Shown here one piece after another: positions 27,671 to 37,033 of a stretch of DNA of 64,000 bases. A program made the position numbers and the translations under genes. The stretch is from QQVM01 sp964544885 (GTDB lineage: Bacteria; Bacteroidota; Bacteroidia; AKYH767-A; 2013-40CM-41-45), in the NCBI GenBank assembly GCA_964544885.1, contig CAZJDX010000013.1, positions 24,414 to 88,413 on the forward strand, given 5' to 3'. The notes below the pieces were generated by a model. That model searched no databases. It was given only the letters and a program-made list of their open reading frames with translations, and had not been told where the DNA came from. The stretch's first letter is position 1. Every line of letters begins with the position of its first letter.

Positions 27671-30600
27671 ATGCGATTATCAAGTCTGGAAATAAAGGGA
27701 TTCAAAAGCTTTGGAGAAAAGGTTGTCATCCATTTTGACAAAGGAGTGACAGCGATTGTAGGTCCAAACGGAAGCGGAAAATCCAATGTGGTGGATGCCA
27801 TGCGCTGGGTCCTGGGTGAACAGAAAACAAGAATGCTGAGGTCGGAAAAGATGGAGAATATCATCTTTAACGGTACCAAGACCCGTAAACAGGCTAATAT
27901 GGCGGAGGTATCCTTGACCTTTGAGAACACAAAAAACATTTTACCAACGGAATATTCGACCGTGACCATCACTCGCCGTCTTTACAGAAGTGGTGAGTCA
28001 GAATATTTGCTGAACTCCGTTCCCTGTCGTCTGAAAGACATTACGGATCTTTTTCTAGATACAGGGATCGGTTCCGATTCTTATGCCATCATTGAATTGA
28101 AAATGGTGGATGAGATTCTCAATGATAAACACAACGCGATTAAAAATCTTCTGGAAGAAGCTGCCGGTATTTCCAAATACAAGATCCGGAAGAAGCAAAC
28201 CTTTAACAAACTCGAAGAAACCGAGAAGGATCTCAACCGTGTAAATGACCTTTTATTTGAGATCGAGAAAAATATGAAAAGCCTGGAATCTCAGGCTAAG
28301 AAAACCGACAGGTATTACAAGCTTAAAGAACAATACAAAGAATTCAGCAGCGAGCTTGCTCTCTTCACCCTCAAAGGAAGCAAGACTACTTTCACTGAAT
28401 TACAGGAGCAGGAAGAAAAGCAGCTGAATGATAGAACAATTCTGGATTCCCAACTGGCTGAAACCGAAGCCAGGCTTCAGGAAATTAAACTGCTTTCACT
28501 TGATAAGGAGAAAGAATTATCAGCCGCTCAGAAAGAACTGAATGACAAGACCGCTGCGCTCCGCCAGCAGGAAAACGACAAGAAGATCAGCAACGAAAAA
28601 CTGAAATTTCTCCAGGATAAGGAAGCAGGCCTTAGTCAGCAAATTACAAAAGATAAAACCTCTCTTCACTCCACCCAGGAGCATATCCGTCTGAACGAAG
28701 AAGAGAAGGTCAATGAAGAAGTCATCCTTGAGCTTCTTCAATCACAACTTCTTGAATTGAAATCCGAACTCGACAAGACTCGCTCCGCCCACGACACATT
28801 AAAGAGTGAGATTTCCAGGATAAGCGCTACCGCTCAGTCCATACAGGCCAGCATGCACGAATCTGAAAAGAGTTTTGCCGTCACGCAGGCCAGGAGAGAT
28901 TCTCTGGAAAAAGAGATCGAAAGACTGAGTAATGACAATGCTTCCAAGACAGAAGAGCAAAGCTTTCTTCATGAACAAGCCGATAAGAGCAGACTTCACA
29001 AGGAAGACCGTGAAAAAGCTTTTGCCGATCTTATCAATTCTGAGGAGCGCATCTCGTCGGAAATAATCAGGTTTGAAGAGGAGTTGAAGAAAGTCACCGA
29101 AGATCTGATTAATGATGGTCGTAAACTGGATGCACGGCAAAACGAATTCCAGCTTACCAAAAGTCTGATAGAAAATCTCGAAGGATATCCTGAATCGCTT
29201 CAGTTTCTCAGAAAAAACCAGGCTACAAGCAATACCCCTCTCTTCAGTGAGATCCTGAACTGTTCATCAGAATTCAAGACCGCCATAGAAAACTATCTCG
29301 ATCCGTACATGAATTATTTCGTGATCGACAATGTTGAAGAGGCCGGGAAATCCATTAACCTGCTTAGTGAAACTTCTAAAGGTCGCGCGAATTTTTTCAT
29401 TCTGAAAAACTTTGAAGAGACCCCGGCACAAGCCCTGCCTGAAATACCGGGTTGTATTTCCGCACTCGGCATTATCGATGTTGAAGACCGTTATCTTCCG
29501 CTTTGCAGATATCTCCTGAGAAATGTGTACGTCGTAAATGAAAACCAGGAGAACACGCCTTATCTTCAGCAACATAATCAGGCTGCTGTTTTCATTTCCA
29601 GAAATGGTAAATTCTGCAGTTCGAGGCATTCGCTGTCCGGTGGTTCGGTTGGACTCTTTGACGGTAAAAGAATAGGAAGGGCGAAACATCTCGAAACGCT
29701 TCGCAAAGAAATTGATAACCTGAGCGCTGCACTCGAACTGACCAGGCGCCACCGTGACGCGATTCAGGAAAAGCTTCTCAGCAACAAGCAACAAAAAGAA
29801 AACTTCACCTCCGACAAAAACAGGCTCCAGCATGAAGTCAACAAGGCTGTGCATGAATTCAGTTCATTGAAAAACAAGGCTGAGCATCTTGATTCGACCA
29901 TAGCCAACAACAGGAAGATTCTCGAAGACCTTCGTGTTCAAAGGCAGGCCATTGATGATGATACACAGCAAAATGACCTCAGTTTCCATGAACACCTGGA
30001 ATTGCTGCGGACCGAATACGAAAACATCACTTCACAGCTCACCGTGAATCAGGATGAGTTTAGTCTGCTTTCGGAAAGAATGGGCGTTCAGAGTCATGAT
30101 TATAACCAGCATAATATACAGTGCATACAGCAACAGAATAAAATCGCTACCATTATCCGTGACCATGAGTATAAACAGAATCTCCTTCACACGCTGACTC
30201 ATAATATAGAGGTGAACACGGCTGAGCTTGAACAAAGTCAGCTTCAGATCAGGGAACTTCTTGAAACCACTTCGGGATATGATGAGCAATTGTTGAATAT
30301 GTACGCCGAGAATAAAATCCTGGAAGAAAAAACAAACCTGGCGGAAGAAGACCTCTTCAAAACGCGGGGACAGGCTACGGAACTGGAAGGCAGGATACGA
30401 TCAATACGCCATCAGCGCGAACAATGCGATCAGCTCCTGCAGGCTCTGAAGGACCGCACCAATGAACTGAAACTTCAGTTGAATTCCCTCAAGGAAAGAC
30501 TTGCCGTTGAATTTGAAATTGACATCAATGACTTGCTTGAGAAAGATCCTTCACCTGACTGGACTGAAGAAGAGTTACGTGAGAAAGTAAACAAGCAAAA

Positions 30601-31234
30601 AAACCAACTTGACAATTACGGGCCTATCAACCCAATGGCTGTTGAAGCCTTCAATGAGATCAACGAGAGACATGTCTTTATCACGACACAAAAAGCCGAT
30701 CTTGCCCAGGCAAAAGAATCCCTGTTGAAGACGATCGAAGAGATCGAAGTGACTGCCAGGGAGAATTTCATGAAAGCCTTTACGGATATCCGTCAGAACT
30801 TTATCAAGGTATTCCGCTCCCTCTTTACCGAAGACGATGACTGCGATCTGGTGCTGATTAATCCGGAGAATCCGACGGAAAGCGATGTCCAGATTATTGC
30901 AAAGCCAAAAGGCAAGAGGCCGCTGTCGATCTCGCAGTTGTCAGGAGGAGAAAAGACCCTTACGGCAACTGCCCTGCTCTTTGGAATCTATCTGCTGAAG
31001 CCTGCACCCTTCTGCATCTTTGATGAGGTTGACGCTCCTCTTGATGATATGAATATTGACAAGTTCAATAATATCATCCGCAAATTCTCCACGGATTCAC
31101 AATTCATAATCATTACGCATAACAAACGAACCATGACCGCCACTGATATCATTTATGGTATCACGATGGTTGAACAGGGCATCACACAGGTTGTTCCGGT
31201 AGATCTGACAGAACTGGAGGACACCATTGCCTGA
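27671..31234 (+). CDS. smc: Chromosome segregation protein SMC
   Basis: A 1,187-residue condensin ATPase. The N-terminal Walker A GPNGSGKS is at residues 31-38; two long coiled coils (about 165-500 and 670-1010) flank a hinge (about 510-650, GYPESLQFLRK ... ISRNGKFCSSRHSLSGGSVGLF). The C-terminal head has the ABC signature LSGGEKTLTA near residue 1090 and Walker B CIFDEVDAPLDD near 1115. It dimerises at the hinge and with ScpA/ScpB organises the chromosome. The ATG at 27671 starts the conserved first strand (MRLSSLEIKGFKSF). It is a single-gene transcript ended by a hairpin 20 bp after the stop. Confidence 0.97.
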   Translation: MRLSSLEIKGFKSFGEKVVIHFDKGVTAIVGPNGSGKSNVVDAMRWVLGEQKTRMLRSEKMENIIFNGTKTRKQANMAEVSLTFENTKNILPTEYSTVTITRRLYRSGESEYLLNSVPCRLKDITDLFLDTGIGSDSYAIIELKMVDEILNDKHNAIKNLLEEAAGISKYKIRKKQTFNKLEETEKDLNRVNDLLFEIEKNMKSLESQAKKTDRYYKLKEQYKEFSSELALFTLKGSKTTFTELQEQEEKQLNDRTILDSQLAETEARLQEIKLLSLDKEKELSAAQKELNDKTAALRQQENDKKISNEKLKFLQDKEAGLSQQITKDKTSLHSTQEHIRLNEEEKVNEEVILELLQSQLLELKSELDKTRSAHDTLKSEISRISATAQSIQASMHESEKSFAVTQARRDSLEKEIERLSNDNASKTEEQSFLHEQADKSRLHKEDREKAFADLINSEERISSEIIRFEEELKKVTEDLINDGRKLDARQNEFQLTKSLIENLEGYPESLQFLRKNQATSNTPLFSEILNCSSEFKTAIENYLDPYMNYFVIDNVEEAGKSINLLSETSKGRANFFILKNFEETPAQALPEIPGCISALGIIDVEDRYLPLCRYLLRNVYVVNENQENTPYLQQHNQAAVFISRNGKFCSSRHSLSGGSVGLFDGKRIGRAKHLETLRKEIDNLSAALELTRRHRDAIQEKLLSNKQQKENFTSDKNRLQHEVNKAVHEFSSLKNKAEHLDSTIANNRKILEDLRVQRQAIDDDTQQNDLSFHEHLELLRTEYENITSQLTVNQDEFSLLSERMGVQSHDYNQHNIQCIQQQNKIATIIRDHEYKQNLLHTLTHNIEVNTAELEQSQLQIRELLETTSGYDEQLLNMYAENKILEEKTNLAEEDLFKTRGQATELEGRIRSIRHQREQCDQLLQALKDRTNELKLQLNSLKERLAVEFEIDINDLLEKDPSPDWTEEELREKVNKQKNQLDNYGPINPMAVEAFNEINERHVFITTQKADLAQAKESLLKTIEEIEVTARENFMKAFTDIRQNFIKVFRSLFTEDDDCDLVLINPENPTESDVQIIAKPKGKRPLSISQLSGGEKTLTATALLFGIYLLKPAPFCIFDEVDAPLDDMNIDKFNNIIRKFSTDSQFIIITHNKRTMTATDIIYGITMVEQGITQVVPVDLTELEDTIA

Positions 31235-31253
31235 TCATAAGACTAATTCTTTG

Positions 31254-31278
31254 AAAGCCGGTACACCCGGCTTTTTTT
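31254..31278 (+). terminator. Intrinsic terminator of smc
   Basis: The stem AAAGCCGG (31254-31261) / CCGGCTTT (31267-31274) with a 5-base loop is followed by a T-run on the plus strand, starting 20 bp after the smc stop. Confidence 0.9.
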
Positions 31279-31282
31279 ATGC

Positions 31283-31326
31283 CCAAAAAAAATCCAGGCC
31301 GGAAGCTTACGGGTTGCCGGCCTGGA
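31283..31326 (-). terminator. Intrinsic terminator at the end of the polysaccharide locus
   Basis: A perfect 10-bp stem TCCAGGCCGG (31293-31302) / CCGGCCTGGA (31317-31326) is followed on the minus strand by a run of eight T. It lies about 250 bp past the last minus-strand gene of the locus and faces the smc terminator. The stretch 31327-31578 holds no gene that I can recognise. Confidence 0.85.
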
Positions 31327-31578
31327 CTGGAAGTTTTACGGAACTTCGGTATTTCAGAACCTGTTGATTTGTGTTCGTGTTCTCCGTGGTTCTGGATGTC
31401 TGTCTATGAAAATATTTCTTTCTGTTCCTGCTTAACGATACTCAAAGTAACAACTCCATCCGGCAGAAAAAAATTATGACTGTATAAGTGGCCGGAAATA
31501 TGGCCCGGCGGCGACAAGCACGGATAAGTGGCGAAATTGATTCCTGTTAAATCCGAAATGAGCCGGTGAATCCGGAAA

Positions 31579-33213
31579 TCAGAAACCAATATTGGCTCCG
31601 AGGTTCAAGGTAAAGCGTTTACCTATGAAATAGGGCATAGTATAAATCTCCTCCATGATTCCATGATAATCGGTGGAGGAGGCAGATCCGAATATCCAGG
31701 CATCATTCAGGACCTGATATCGGGCTTTAAAGGTGAAGTCGGAACCCTGCCAGTAAACTTTATTAAGAAAAGGATGGCCGAGGCCGTTCCCCTGCGGATC
31801 TTTGGATGAACCCGTATAAAGGTACTCCCATCCTTTTTGCACAAAAGTGTAGGAAGCTTCCACGAATAATTTTGAAATCGGCTTATATCCCAGCGCGAAA
31901 TACATTTCATGCGCATTATCACCAAGATAATGTCCCATATTGAAACTGCTGGAGGCAAAGGTAGCAGTAGTGATATAGTGCCTGTAAACGACCGGATTGG
32001 TCCTGGTATATTCAGCAGTGAAAAATAAATTCCTTAGCGCCAGGTTACTGATCCTGGCACCTGCCTTTATCGAATAAAAGTTGGAGTGCCTGTCCTTATC
32101 AGTAGCGCGGCTCATGCTTATCTCGTCCACGAAGGCGCTCAGATAAAGATGAACATTCCTGACATTCCTTGAACTGATATTGACAAAAAACTGTGAGTTC
32201 TGACCGAGGAAGTTGCTTCCTGTCGAGGTAAGCGAGTGATCGATACTTTTAAAAAAGAAAAAAGGAATAAGGTAAGCAGGGTGTACATTCTGATCAGAAT
32301 AAACGATGGAATTCCCCACTGAAAAATTTAATCTTCTGAAGGGGGTGAGCGTGTACATATTAGCCGCAATATACTTTGGCCTGAAATTGATTCGGTTTGA
32401 GTTGCCATTAACATATGTTCTCGAACTGTCAATAACATCACTGACAAGCCATCCGTGGATATAGTTAAAATCGAACCACCGTACAGGCTTCAGTTGAAGC
32501 TTTAAATGGGTAAAACTCGGCTGGTGACCCGAAAAAATATTTGATCCATGGTAATTATCTCCCCAAACCATATGATCTTTTATCAGTCCCAGACTACCCC
32601 ATCTCCAGCTGTAGGTGATTCCACCTCTCATCTCATCAAAATCCCCACCCCCTTCGGTATCTACCTTATAGTTCGATGCGTCAAACTGGTTAAGATACTT
32701 TGGATCGCTCAGCCGTTTACTTTCATGATTATCCCTGAGGCTGAAGTAGAAGCCAAGATTCTTTCCAATATAAGAATAGGCTTCCGCGCCGTTCCAGCGG
32801 TGATAGAAACTTCCACTGTCGTTCGTATAATAACTCAGTCCCAGGACAGGATTCACATTGAAAGTAAAGAGGCTGTCTTTGTAATAAAACAAATCCAGCC
32901 GTTTGTTGAAATCTTTATCGGGCCTTAATTCCTTCGAGAAATCTTTCAGATAGAATTCCACGTCTTCCAGTTGTCTGGGATTGAGCTTGTCCTTTTTGTT
33001 TCGGGCCTCGTTTAACTTCTCAGCAATCAGTATCCTGGAATACGGTTTTACTGCAGTATTCAAATCAATCACATGGGCATTGGACAACTCATCCAGGAAA
33101 TCATAGAGGTCCGCATTGCTCACATGCTGATAGACTTCCTGTGCATTTACCCGGATTGACAGGAAAAAACAGGTGCAAAGGCACAAGAAAAGCCAACGGA
33201 TGCTATTCGTCAT
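31579..33213 (-). CDS. Wzi-like capsule assembly outer-membrane protein
   Basis: A 544-residue protein with a signal peptide (ends RVNAQ, residue 25), a helical N-terminal region (YQHVSNADLYDFLDELSN ... KPYSRILIAEKLNEARN), and then alternating beta strands to an aromatic end (FTLNLGANIGF). This matches the Bacteroidota branch of the Wzi capsule-assembly family, an outer-membrane barrel that in Escherichia coli binds and organises capsule at the surface. Its place as the last gene of the locus agrees. Lectin activity is inferred from the family only. Confidence 0.8.
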   Translation of the reverse strand: MTNSIRWLFLCLCTCFFLSIRVNAQEVYQHVSNADLYDFLDELSNAHVIDLNTAVKPYSRILIAEKLNEARNKKDKLNPRQLEDVEFYLKDFSKELRPDKDFNKRLDLFYYKDSLFTFNVNPVLGLSYYTNDSGSFYHRWNGAEAYSYIGKNLGFYFSLRDNHESKRLSDPKYLNQFDASNYKVDTEGGGDFDEMRGGITYSWRWGSLGLIKDHMVWGDNYHGSNIFSGHQPSFTHLKLQLKPVRWFDFNYIHGWLVSDVIDSSRTYVNGNSNRINFRPKYIAANMYTLTPFRRLNFSVGNSIVYSDQNVHPAYLIPFFFFKSIDHSLTSTGSNFLGQNSQFFVNISSRNVRNVHLYLSAFVDEISMSRATDKDRHSNFYSIKAGARISNLALRNLFFTAEYTRTNPVVYRHYITTATFASSSFNMGHYLGDNAHEMYFALGYKPISKLFVEASYTFVQKGWEYLYTGSSKDPQGNGLGHPFLNKVYWQGSDFTFKARYQVLNDAWIFGSASSTDYHGIMEEIYTMPYFIGKRFTLNLGANIGF

Positions 33214-33275
33214 TAACCGGATTTTGATACCTGCAAAAATATAAAGTGAAGCGATATTGAAAAACGTGGCCGGGA

Positions 33276-34457
33276 TTATTTACTGCGCGCCTTCTTAATA
33301 ATGATGTTATAGGCTGCTTTAAAGAAGTACCTTACATCTGTGATCCAGCCATACTTTTCATAGGCAAGAAGGTATTTCATTTCTGAGGCCATGATCTCAT
33401 CAAGTGTTTTTGGCAGATCGGCATAGAATGGAGGGATAAGTCCCGGCTTATGCATAAGCCTTTTGCTTCTCAGCTCCTGTGTGTAAAGACTCAGGTAATG
33501 CGCGCTGAGGGGTCTTACGCCAAACAATTTCAAGTCGCCCCGAAGCAGGTTGATGATCATGGGGATCTCATCCACCCAATATTTACGGAAATACCTTCCA
33601 AGTGTTGATACACGGAAATCATCTTTCAGCTTTCCGCCTTCTGCCAGATCATTCTGCTCATAGACATACTGCTGAATAAATTCGGAGTAAGCGTGCATGG
33701 TACGCATCTTGTACACATGAATAATCCGGCCATCCTTGCCATGACGACGCATTCTGAAAATCGCTCCATATACGGGTTCATAGTCAAATATGGGAGCCTT
33801 CACCTTGGTAGCCACGAAATATAAATTGTGACCTATGAATTTCTTGTCTATGATCTTGAATCCCGCAGCGTACAGTCTGCCAAATGTCTCGGTTCTTGAA
33901 AGCACTTTGTTTCTGTCACCTGTCAGTTTCAGATATATGGTATTGGTAACAGGCAGCTTTGGAAATACCCTTTTGAGGATGAAGTCAAGAACATAGTATA
34001 TATGACTGATCCCGGCAGGGAATTTTTTCATGATCCGCTGCTTCCGCTGGTATTTGGTCTCAACACATCCGATGAACATTCCGTTCTCAGGAAGATGATT
34101 ATTGACAGAAGAGAGAAAACGGTTTATCTCTTTCACATCATTTACCCTCTTCAGATTTACGATTGTCTTTATCGAATAAGGTAATTGATTAATGCTTTCG
34201 GCAATGGAAGTACGGAGAATGGAAGTTCCGGCATCGTTCAGGTTGCAGTGTGTGGCAATAAATGCCCGTACCTGCTTATCCATACCCCCTATCTTTTCAA
34301 GGTGGGGTTTTGGCGCGTACTTTGATCGCTGAACCTTACCGGTGCGAGGCAGGGAAACTGCCAGTGAGCCATCTCCCGAAAAAACAGGATTTCCCCTGAA
34401 ACGGTAATTCCACTTTGATGTCGCAGACTTCAGATAACCCGTTTTTTTCATTTTCAC
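33276..34457 (-). CDS. Sugar transferase (initiating phosphoglycosyltransferase family) lacking the usual membrane segment
   Basis: A 393-residue protein. Residues about 230-393 form a bacterial sugar-transferase domain: VYKMRTM, then FRKYWVDEIPMIINLLRGDL with the catalytic Asp-Glu pair, and KLFGVRPLS. This family moves a sugar phosphate from a nucleotide sugar to undecaprenyl phosphate to start a repeat unit. Typical members have a hydrophobic re-entrant helix just before the domain; here that place holds the polar FDYEPVYGAIFRMRRHGKDG. The first 200 residues look soluble, with a Rossmann-like section (RFLSSVNNHLPENGMFIGCV) resembling a methyltransferase remnant. It is preceded by a structured element at 34606-34659. 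Confidence 0.85.
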   Translation of the reverse strand: MKMKKTGYLKSATSKWNYRFRGNPVFSGDGSLAVSLPRTGKVQRSKYAPKPHLEKIGGMDKQVRAFIATHCNLNDAGTSILRTSIAESINQLPYSIKTIVNLKRVNDVKEINRFLSSVNNHLPENGMFIGCVETKYQRKQRIMKKFPAGISHIYYVLDFILKRVFPKLPVTNTIYLKLTGDRNKVLSRTETFGRLYAAGFKIIDKKFIGHNLYFVATKVKAPIFDYEPVYGAIFRMRRHGKDGRIIHVYKMRTMHAYSEFIQQYVYEQNDLAEGGKLKDDFRVSTLGRYFRKYWVDEIPMIINLLRGDLKLFGVRPLSAHYLSLYTQELRSKRLMHKPGLIPPFYADLPKTLDEIMASEMKYLLAYEKYGWITDVRYFFKAAYNIIIKKARSK

Positions 34458-34875
34458 ATAGCCCCTGTTACAGGGAATTGGTACAATTTAATCCTTACCG
34501 CATTGGAAAGGAAGTTAATTCGGTGAAAACGGGGTAAAATCTGGCAAACACAATCAATAGCTTGGTAAAACCATGCAATTGCCTGATGGATGTTTGATTA
34601 ATCGAACCTGTAAAAGCCTCTTACGCAGAGGGCTCCAGCCCAATTGAAGTTTTACAGGTGTTGATCAGACTACTGAGAGGAGTAGGTGTGTTTCTGATTT
34701 GTTATGTTTTCCTGAATTGTAATGTAAATGTAATAAATGATCTGAATGATGCAAGATTTCAGTATGAATTCTCTAATAAATTTTCCTGAAAAAAAGAGGT
34801 GGGGTTAAAATCAACGAAAACAGCTTGAAAATGGCCATGATGGCTTGATTCAGGCCATAATCAAAATCCTTATTT
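34458..34875. other. Intergenic gap inside the polysaccharide locus
   Basis: A 418-bp gap breaks an otherwise tightly packed operon. It holds the nested inverted repeat described separately at 34606-34659. The remainder is AT-rich without a credible open frame; a promoter for the sugar transferase and Wzi-like genes may lie here but no clear consensus was found. Confidence 0.5.
34606..34659. promoter_or_regulatory. Nested inverted repeat, possible structured leader RNA
   Basis: Perfect 10-base arms ACCTGTAAAA (34606-34615) and TTTTACAGGT (34650-34659) enclose two smaller stems: CCTCT with AGAGG around 34617-34631 and GGGC with GCCC around 34630-34641. The RNA could form a three-way junction in which the inner stems compete for two bases. 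On the minus strand it would lie about 150 bases ahead of the sugar-transferase start. No T-run follows on either strand, so a simple terminator is unlikely. I do not recognise a known riboswitch. Confidence 0.4.
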
Positions 34876-35964
34876 TCAGATCATTCGCTCAGTGATTCGT
34901 CGAAGACAAGCAAGGTCACCCGACTGGCAATTGATGAGCCATTGAAGGCATTTGGAAAAATCTGATTTATCAGCGAGCATTTTCAATTTTCTCTGATACC
35001 AGACTTGTTTCAGATCCGAAAGGCTGAGATAGTTATCGATCACCCGGAAAAGTTTATCCGTATCACCTGTTCTTATTCCACTGGTAAGTTGATAGTTTTT
35101 CTCAAGATCCTCCAGATAAGAAAGCTCTCCGACAAAATCATTATAACGAATGGAAGGAGTACCAAGAACGGCAGACTCGGCGGTCATGGTTTGGCTGTCA
35201 CCAATAAAAAGCTGTGCATAATATAATGCATGATGAATGTCTGAAGCCCGGATACTGATCCTGTAAGGCTCAAAATCCGGACTCAATTTTCTTTCAGAGG
35301 TAATGTAAACTTTTCCGTGTGGTAATAGCTTTGTGATGATCTGCCTGGCAAGTTCGTCGGTAATTCCTGTTTTTCCAGTATCATGGTAGGCTCCCAATTC
35401 TGAAAAGCGGATGATAAAGTATTTCATCCCTTCCTGATATATACTTTTTATTCTATCAGGATCAGGAGTAAAGTGATTAGGGTGTAAATAAGCCAGCTCA
35501 TGATAGGAAGGATAGGGAATTTTCTTGTGCTCCCATTTCCAGGCACTGCAACAATCAGGGCAGATGAGATACTTTGCCGTCGGTCCTGCGATCCTGGCAA
35601 AGGATGGAACTTTTTCGAAATCGTCTTCGAAAAAAATGAAGGATGGAATATTCATCACTCTTCCCAGTACGCCCAATTCAGCGGCGCTTCCAATGAGTTT
35701 TTTGGGTTTATACTTCAAAATTAAACCGGAAAGCCTGAGCATCCTTCTGAGGAAAATCCGCATCAGCATGATTTTACCTTTACGCTTTGAAATATGTTTC
35801 CGGTCGATGTTGATGAAGGGTATACCCGCTTCCTTCAGCAGATCTTCCAGAACATCTTTGGATTTGATGCACACTAGCACCTCCTCAGGTTCAAGGGAAA
35901 GGATCGCATTTCTGTATAAGTGAAAATGGGCCGGATGTCCGAGATAAAATAGCGCCTTCACCAT
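34876..35964 (-). CDS. DUF354 family protein, glycosyltransferase-like
   Basis: A 362-residue soluble protein of the DUF354 family, related in fold to GT-B transferases and UDP-GlcNAc epimerases. Markers: the N-terminal LGHPAHFHLYRNAI, GSAAELGVLG in the first Rossmann domain, and the C-terminal GDSQTMTAESAVLGTPSIRYND, which is the usual nucleotide-sugar-binding region. A C-P-x-C-C cluster (CPDCC) occurs mid-protein. DUF354 proteins are common in archaeal and Bacteroidota polysaccharide loci but their reaction is unproven. It follows the acyltransferase gene by 21 bp. Confidence 0.8.
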   Translation of the reverse strand: MVKALFYLGHPAHFHLYRNAILSLEPEEVLVCIKSKDVLEDLLKEAGIPFINIDRKHISKRKGKIMLMRIFLRRMLRLSGLILKYKPKKLIGSAAELGVLGRVMNIPSFIFFEDDFEKVPSFARIAGPTAKYLICPDCCSAWKWEHKKIPYPSYHELAYLHPNHFTPDPDRIKSIYQEGMKYFIIRFSELGAYHDTGKTGITDELARQIITKLLPHGKVYITSERKLSPDFEPYRISIRASDIHHALYYAQLFIGDSQTMTAESAVLGTPSIRYNDFVGELSYLEDLEKNYQLTSGIRTGDTDKLFRVIDNYLSLSDLKQVWYQRKLKMLADKSDFSKCLQWLINCQSGDLACLRRITERMI

Positions 35965-35985
35965 AGTCTGATCATTCTCGCAATA

Positions 35986-37026
35986 CTAATCCATACGTTC
36001 GCATCGTATTCCGTAGCGGGAAAAGAAAGCGAGCAATTCTTCTCCGGCCGGATTACTTCCCGATCTTTTCAGGGCACTGATCGAAACTGCCATTCCGAAA
36101 CCTTTGCGCATGGCTTCAGTCAGCATTTCCTGACCTGCCTCATATAACACCAATACCTGATCCGTTTTTCCGGAATCCGGTATCTGAGGACCCTTTACGT
36201 AATGCACGGTTCCATTCGTCATCCCGTTCACCGCTGCTACAAAGCCATGCTCTGTTTCATTTATCTTGCAATTGAATTCATGATACTTTAAGTAATCAAA
36301 AAACTCATTGAAGATCGAGTCCAGCATGTTCTTCCTTTGCTCATCATCCGGTGCCACGGGAACATGTTGCCGTATCACCGATGCAGGAGAACCGGCGGCA
36401 AAGCAATTGGCAGGAAGGTCGTTACCAACAAGGGAGTTTGCTCCAATCACCACATTGTCGCCAATAGTCACCCCGGGCATCACGAACACCCTCCAGGGGA
36501 GCCATACCTTTTTCCCAATGTGAACCGGAGCAAATTTCACAGGAAAACCCTCGAGCTGTGAGTTCCAGCTTCCATGTGTGAAAATCAGGCAGTGACCTCC
36601 TATTCCTGAATCATCATCGATAAATACCGGCAGCGTAGGGTTTATATAGCTCAGTTGCATAATAATGCAACGCTTGCCCAAGTGAAATGAGGAACCGGGG
36701 CTTCGCATTCCTCCAATATACACCTGCTCGTTGATCCGGGAATCTTCGCCGACAAAAATCCTTTCCGTGTCAAGAACGGACATTGAGCCAATCTTAACAT
36801 AGCGACCAATACTGATCTCCCTGCCTCGCAGGATCGTAAAAAATCCAATCTTAACATGATCATGGATGCTTACCTTTCTGCCAAGTATCACTGAACCGGG
36901 TGACAGGCTTACCTTTTTCCCTATTGAATAACCCAATGCACGGTAAACAATCTTTTTCAGAAAAGAAGGCAGCATCCCGATGAAGAGAATATGCAGTACG
37001 GGTATGCGTGTCTTTTTGATCAGCAT
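35986..37026 (-). CDS. Left-handed beta-helix acyltransferase with an extra C-terminal domain
   Basis: A 346-residue protein. Residues about 30-215 are hexapeptide repeats (IGRYVKIGSMSVL, IGKKVWLPWRVFVMPGVTIG, NVVIGANSLVG) ending in the acetyltransferase cap CFAAGSPASVI. This points to O- or N-acetylation of a sugar with acetyl-CoA. The last 115 residues, with no hexapeptide pattern, form a separate alpha/beta domain (FNCKINETEHGFVAAVNGMT ... ALKRSGSNPAGEELLAFFSRYG) that I do not recognise. The first 25 residues are hydrophobic and may associate with the membrane. It sits 7 bp after the deacetylase gene. Confidence 0.85.
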   Translation of the reverse strand: MLIKKTRIPVLHILFIGMLPSFLKKIVYRALGYSIGKKVSLSPGSVILGRKVSIHDHVKIGFFTILRGREISIGRYVKIGSMSVLDTERIFVGEDSRINEQVYIGGMRSPGSSFHLGKRCIIMQLSYINPTLPVFIDDDSGIGGHCLIFTHGSWNSQLEGFPVKFAPVHIGKKVWLPWRVFVMPGVTIGDNVVIGANSLVGNDLPANCFAAGSPASVIRQHVPVAPDDEQRKNMLDSIFNEFFDYLKYHEFNCKINETEHGFVAAVNGMTNGTVHYVKGPQIPDSGKTDQVLVLYEAGQEMLTEAMRKGFGMAVSISALKRSGSNPAGEELLAFFSRYGIRCERMD

Positions 37027-37033
37027 GATGGTA

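Noticed and set aside
31327..31578. Possible small RNA or gene downstream of the Wzi-like gene
   Set aside because: Only short imperfect palindromes are present; no promoter or open frame stands out.
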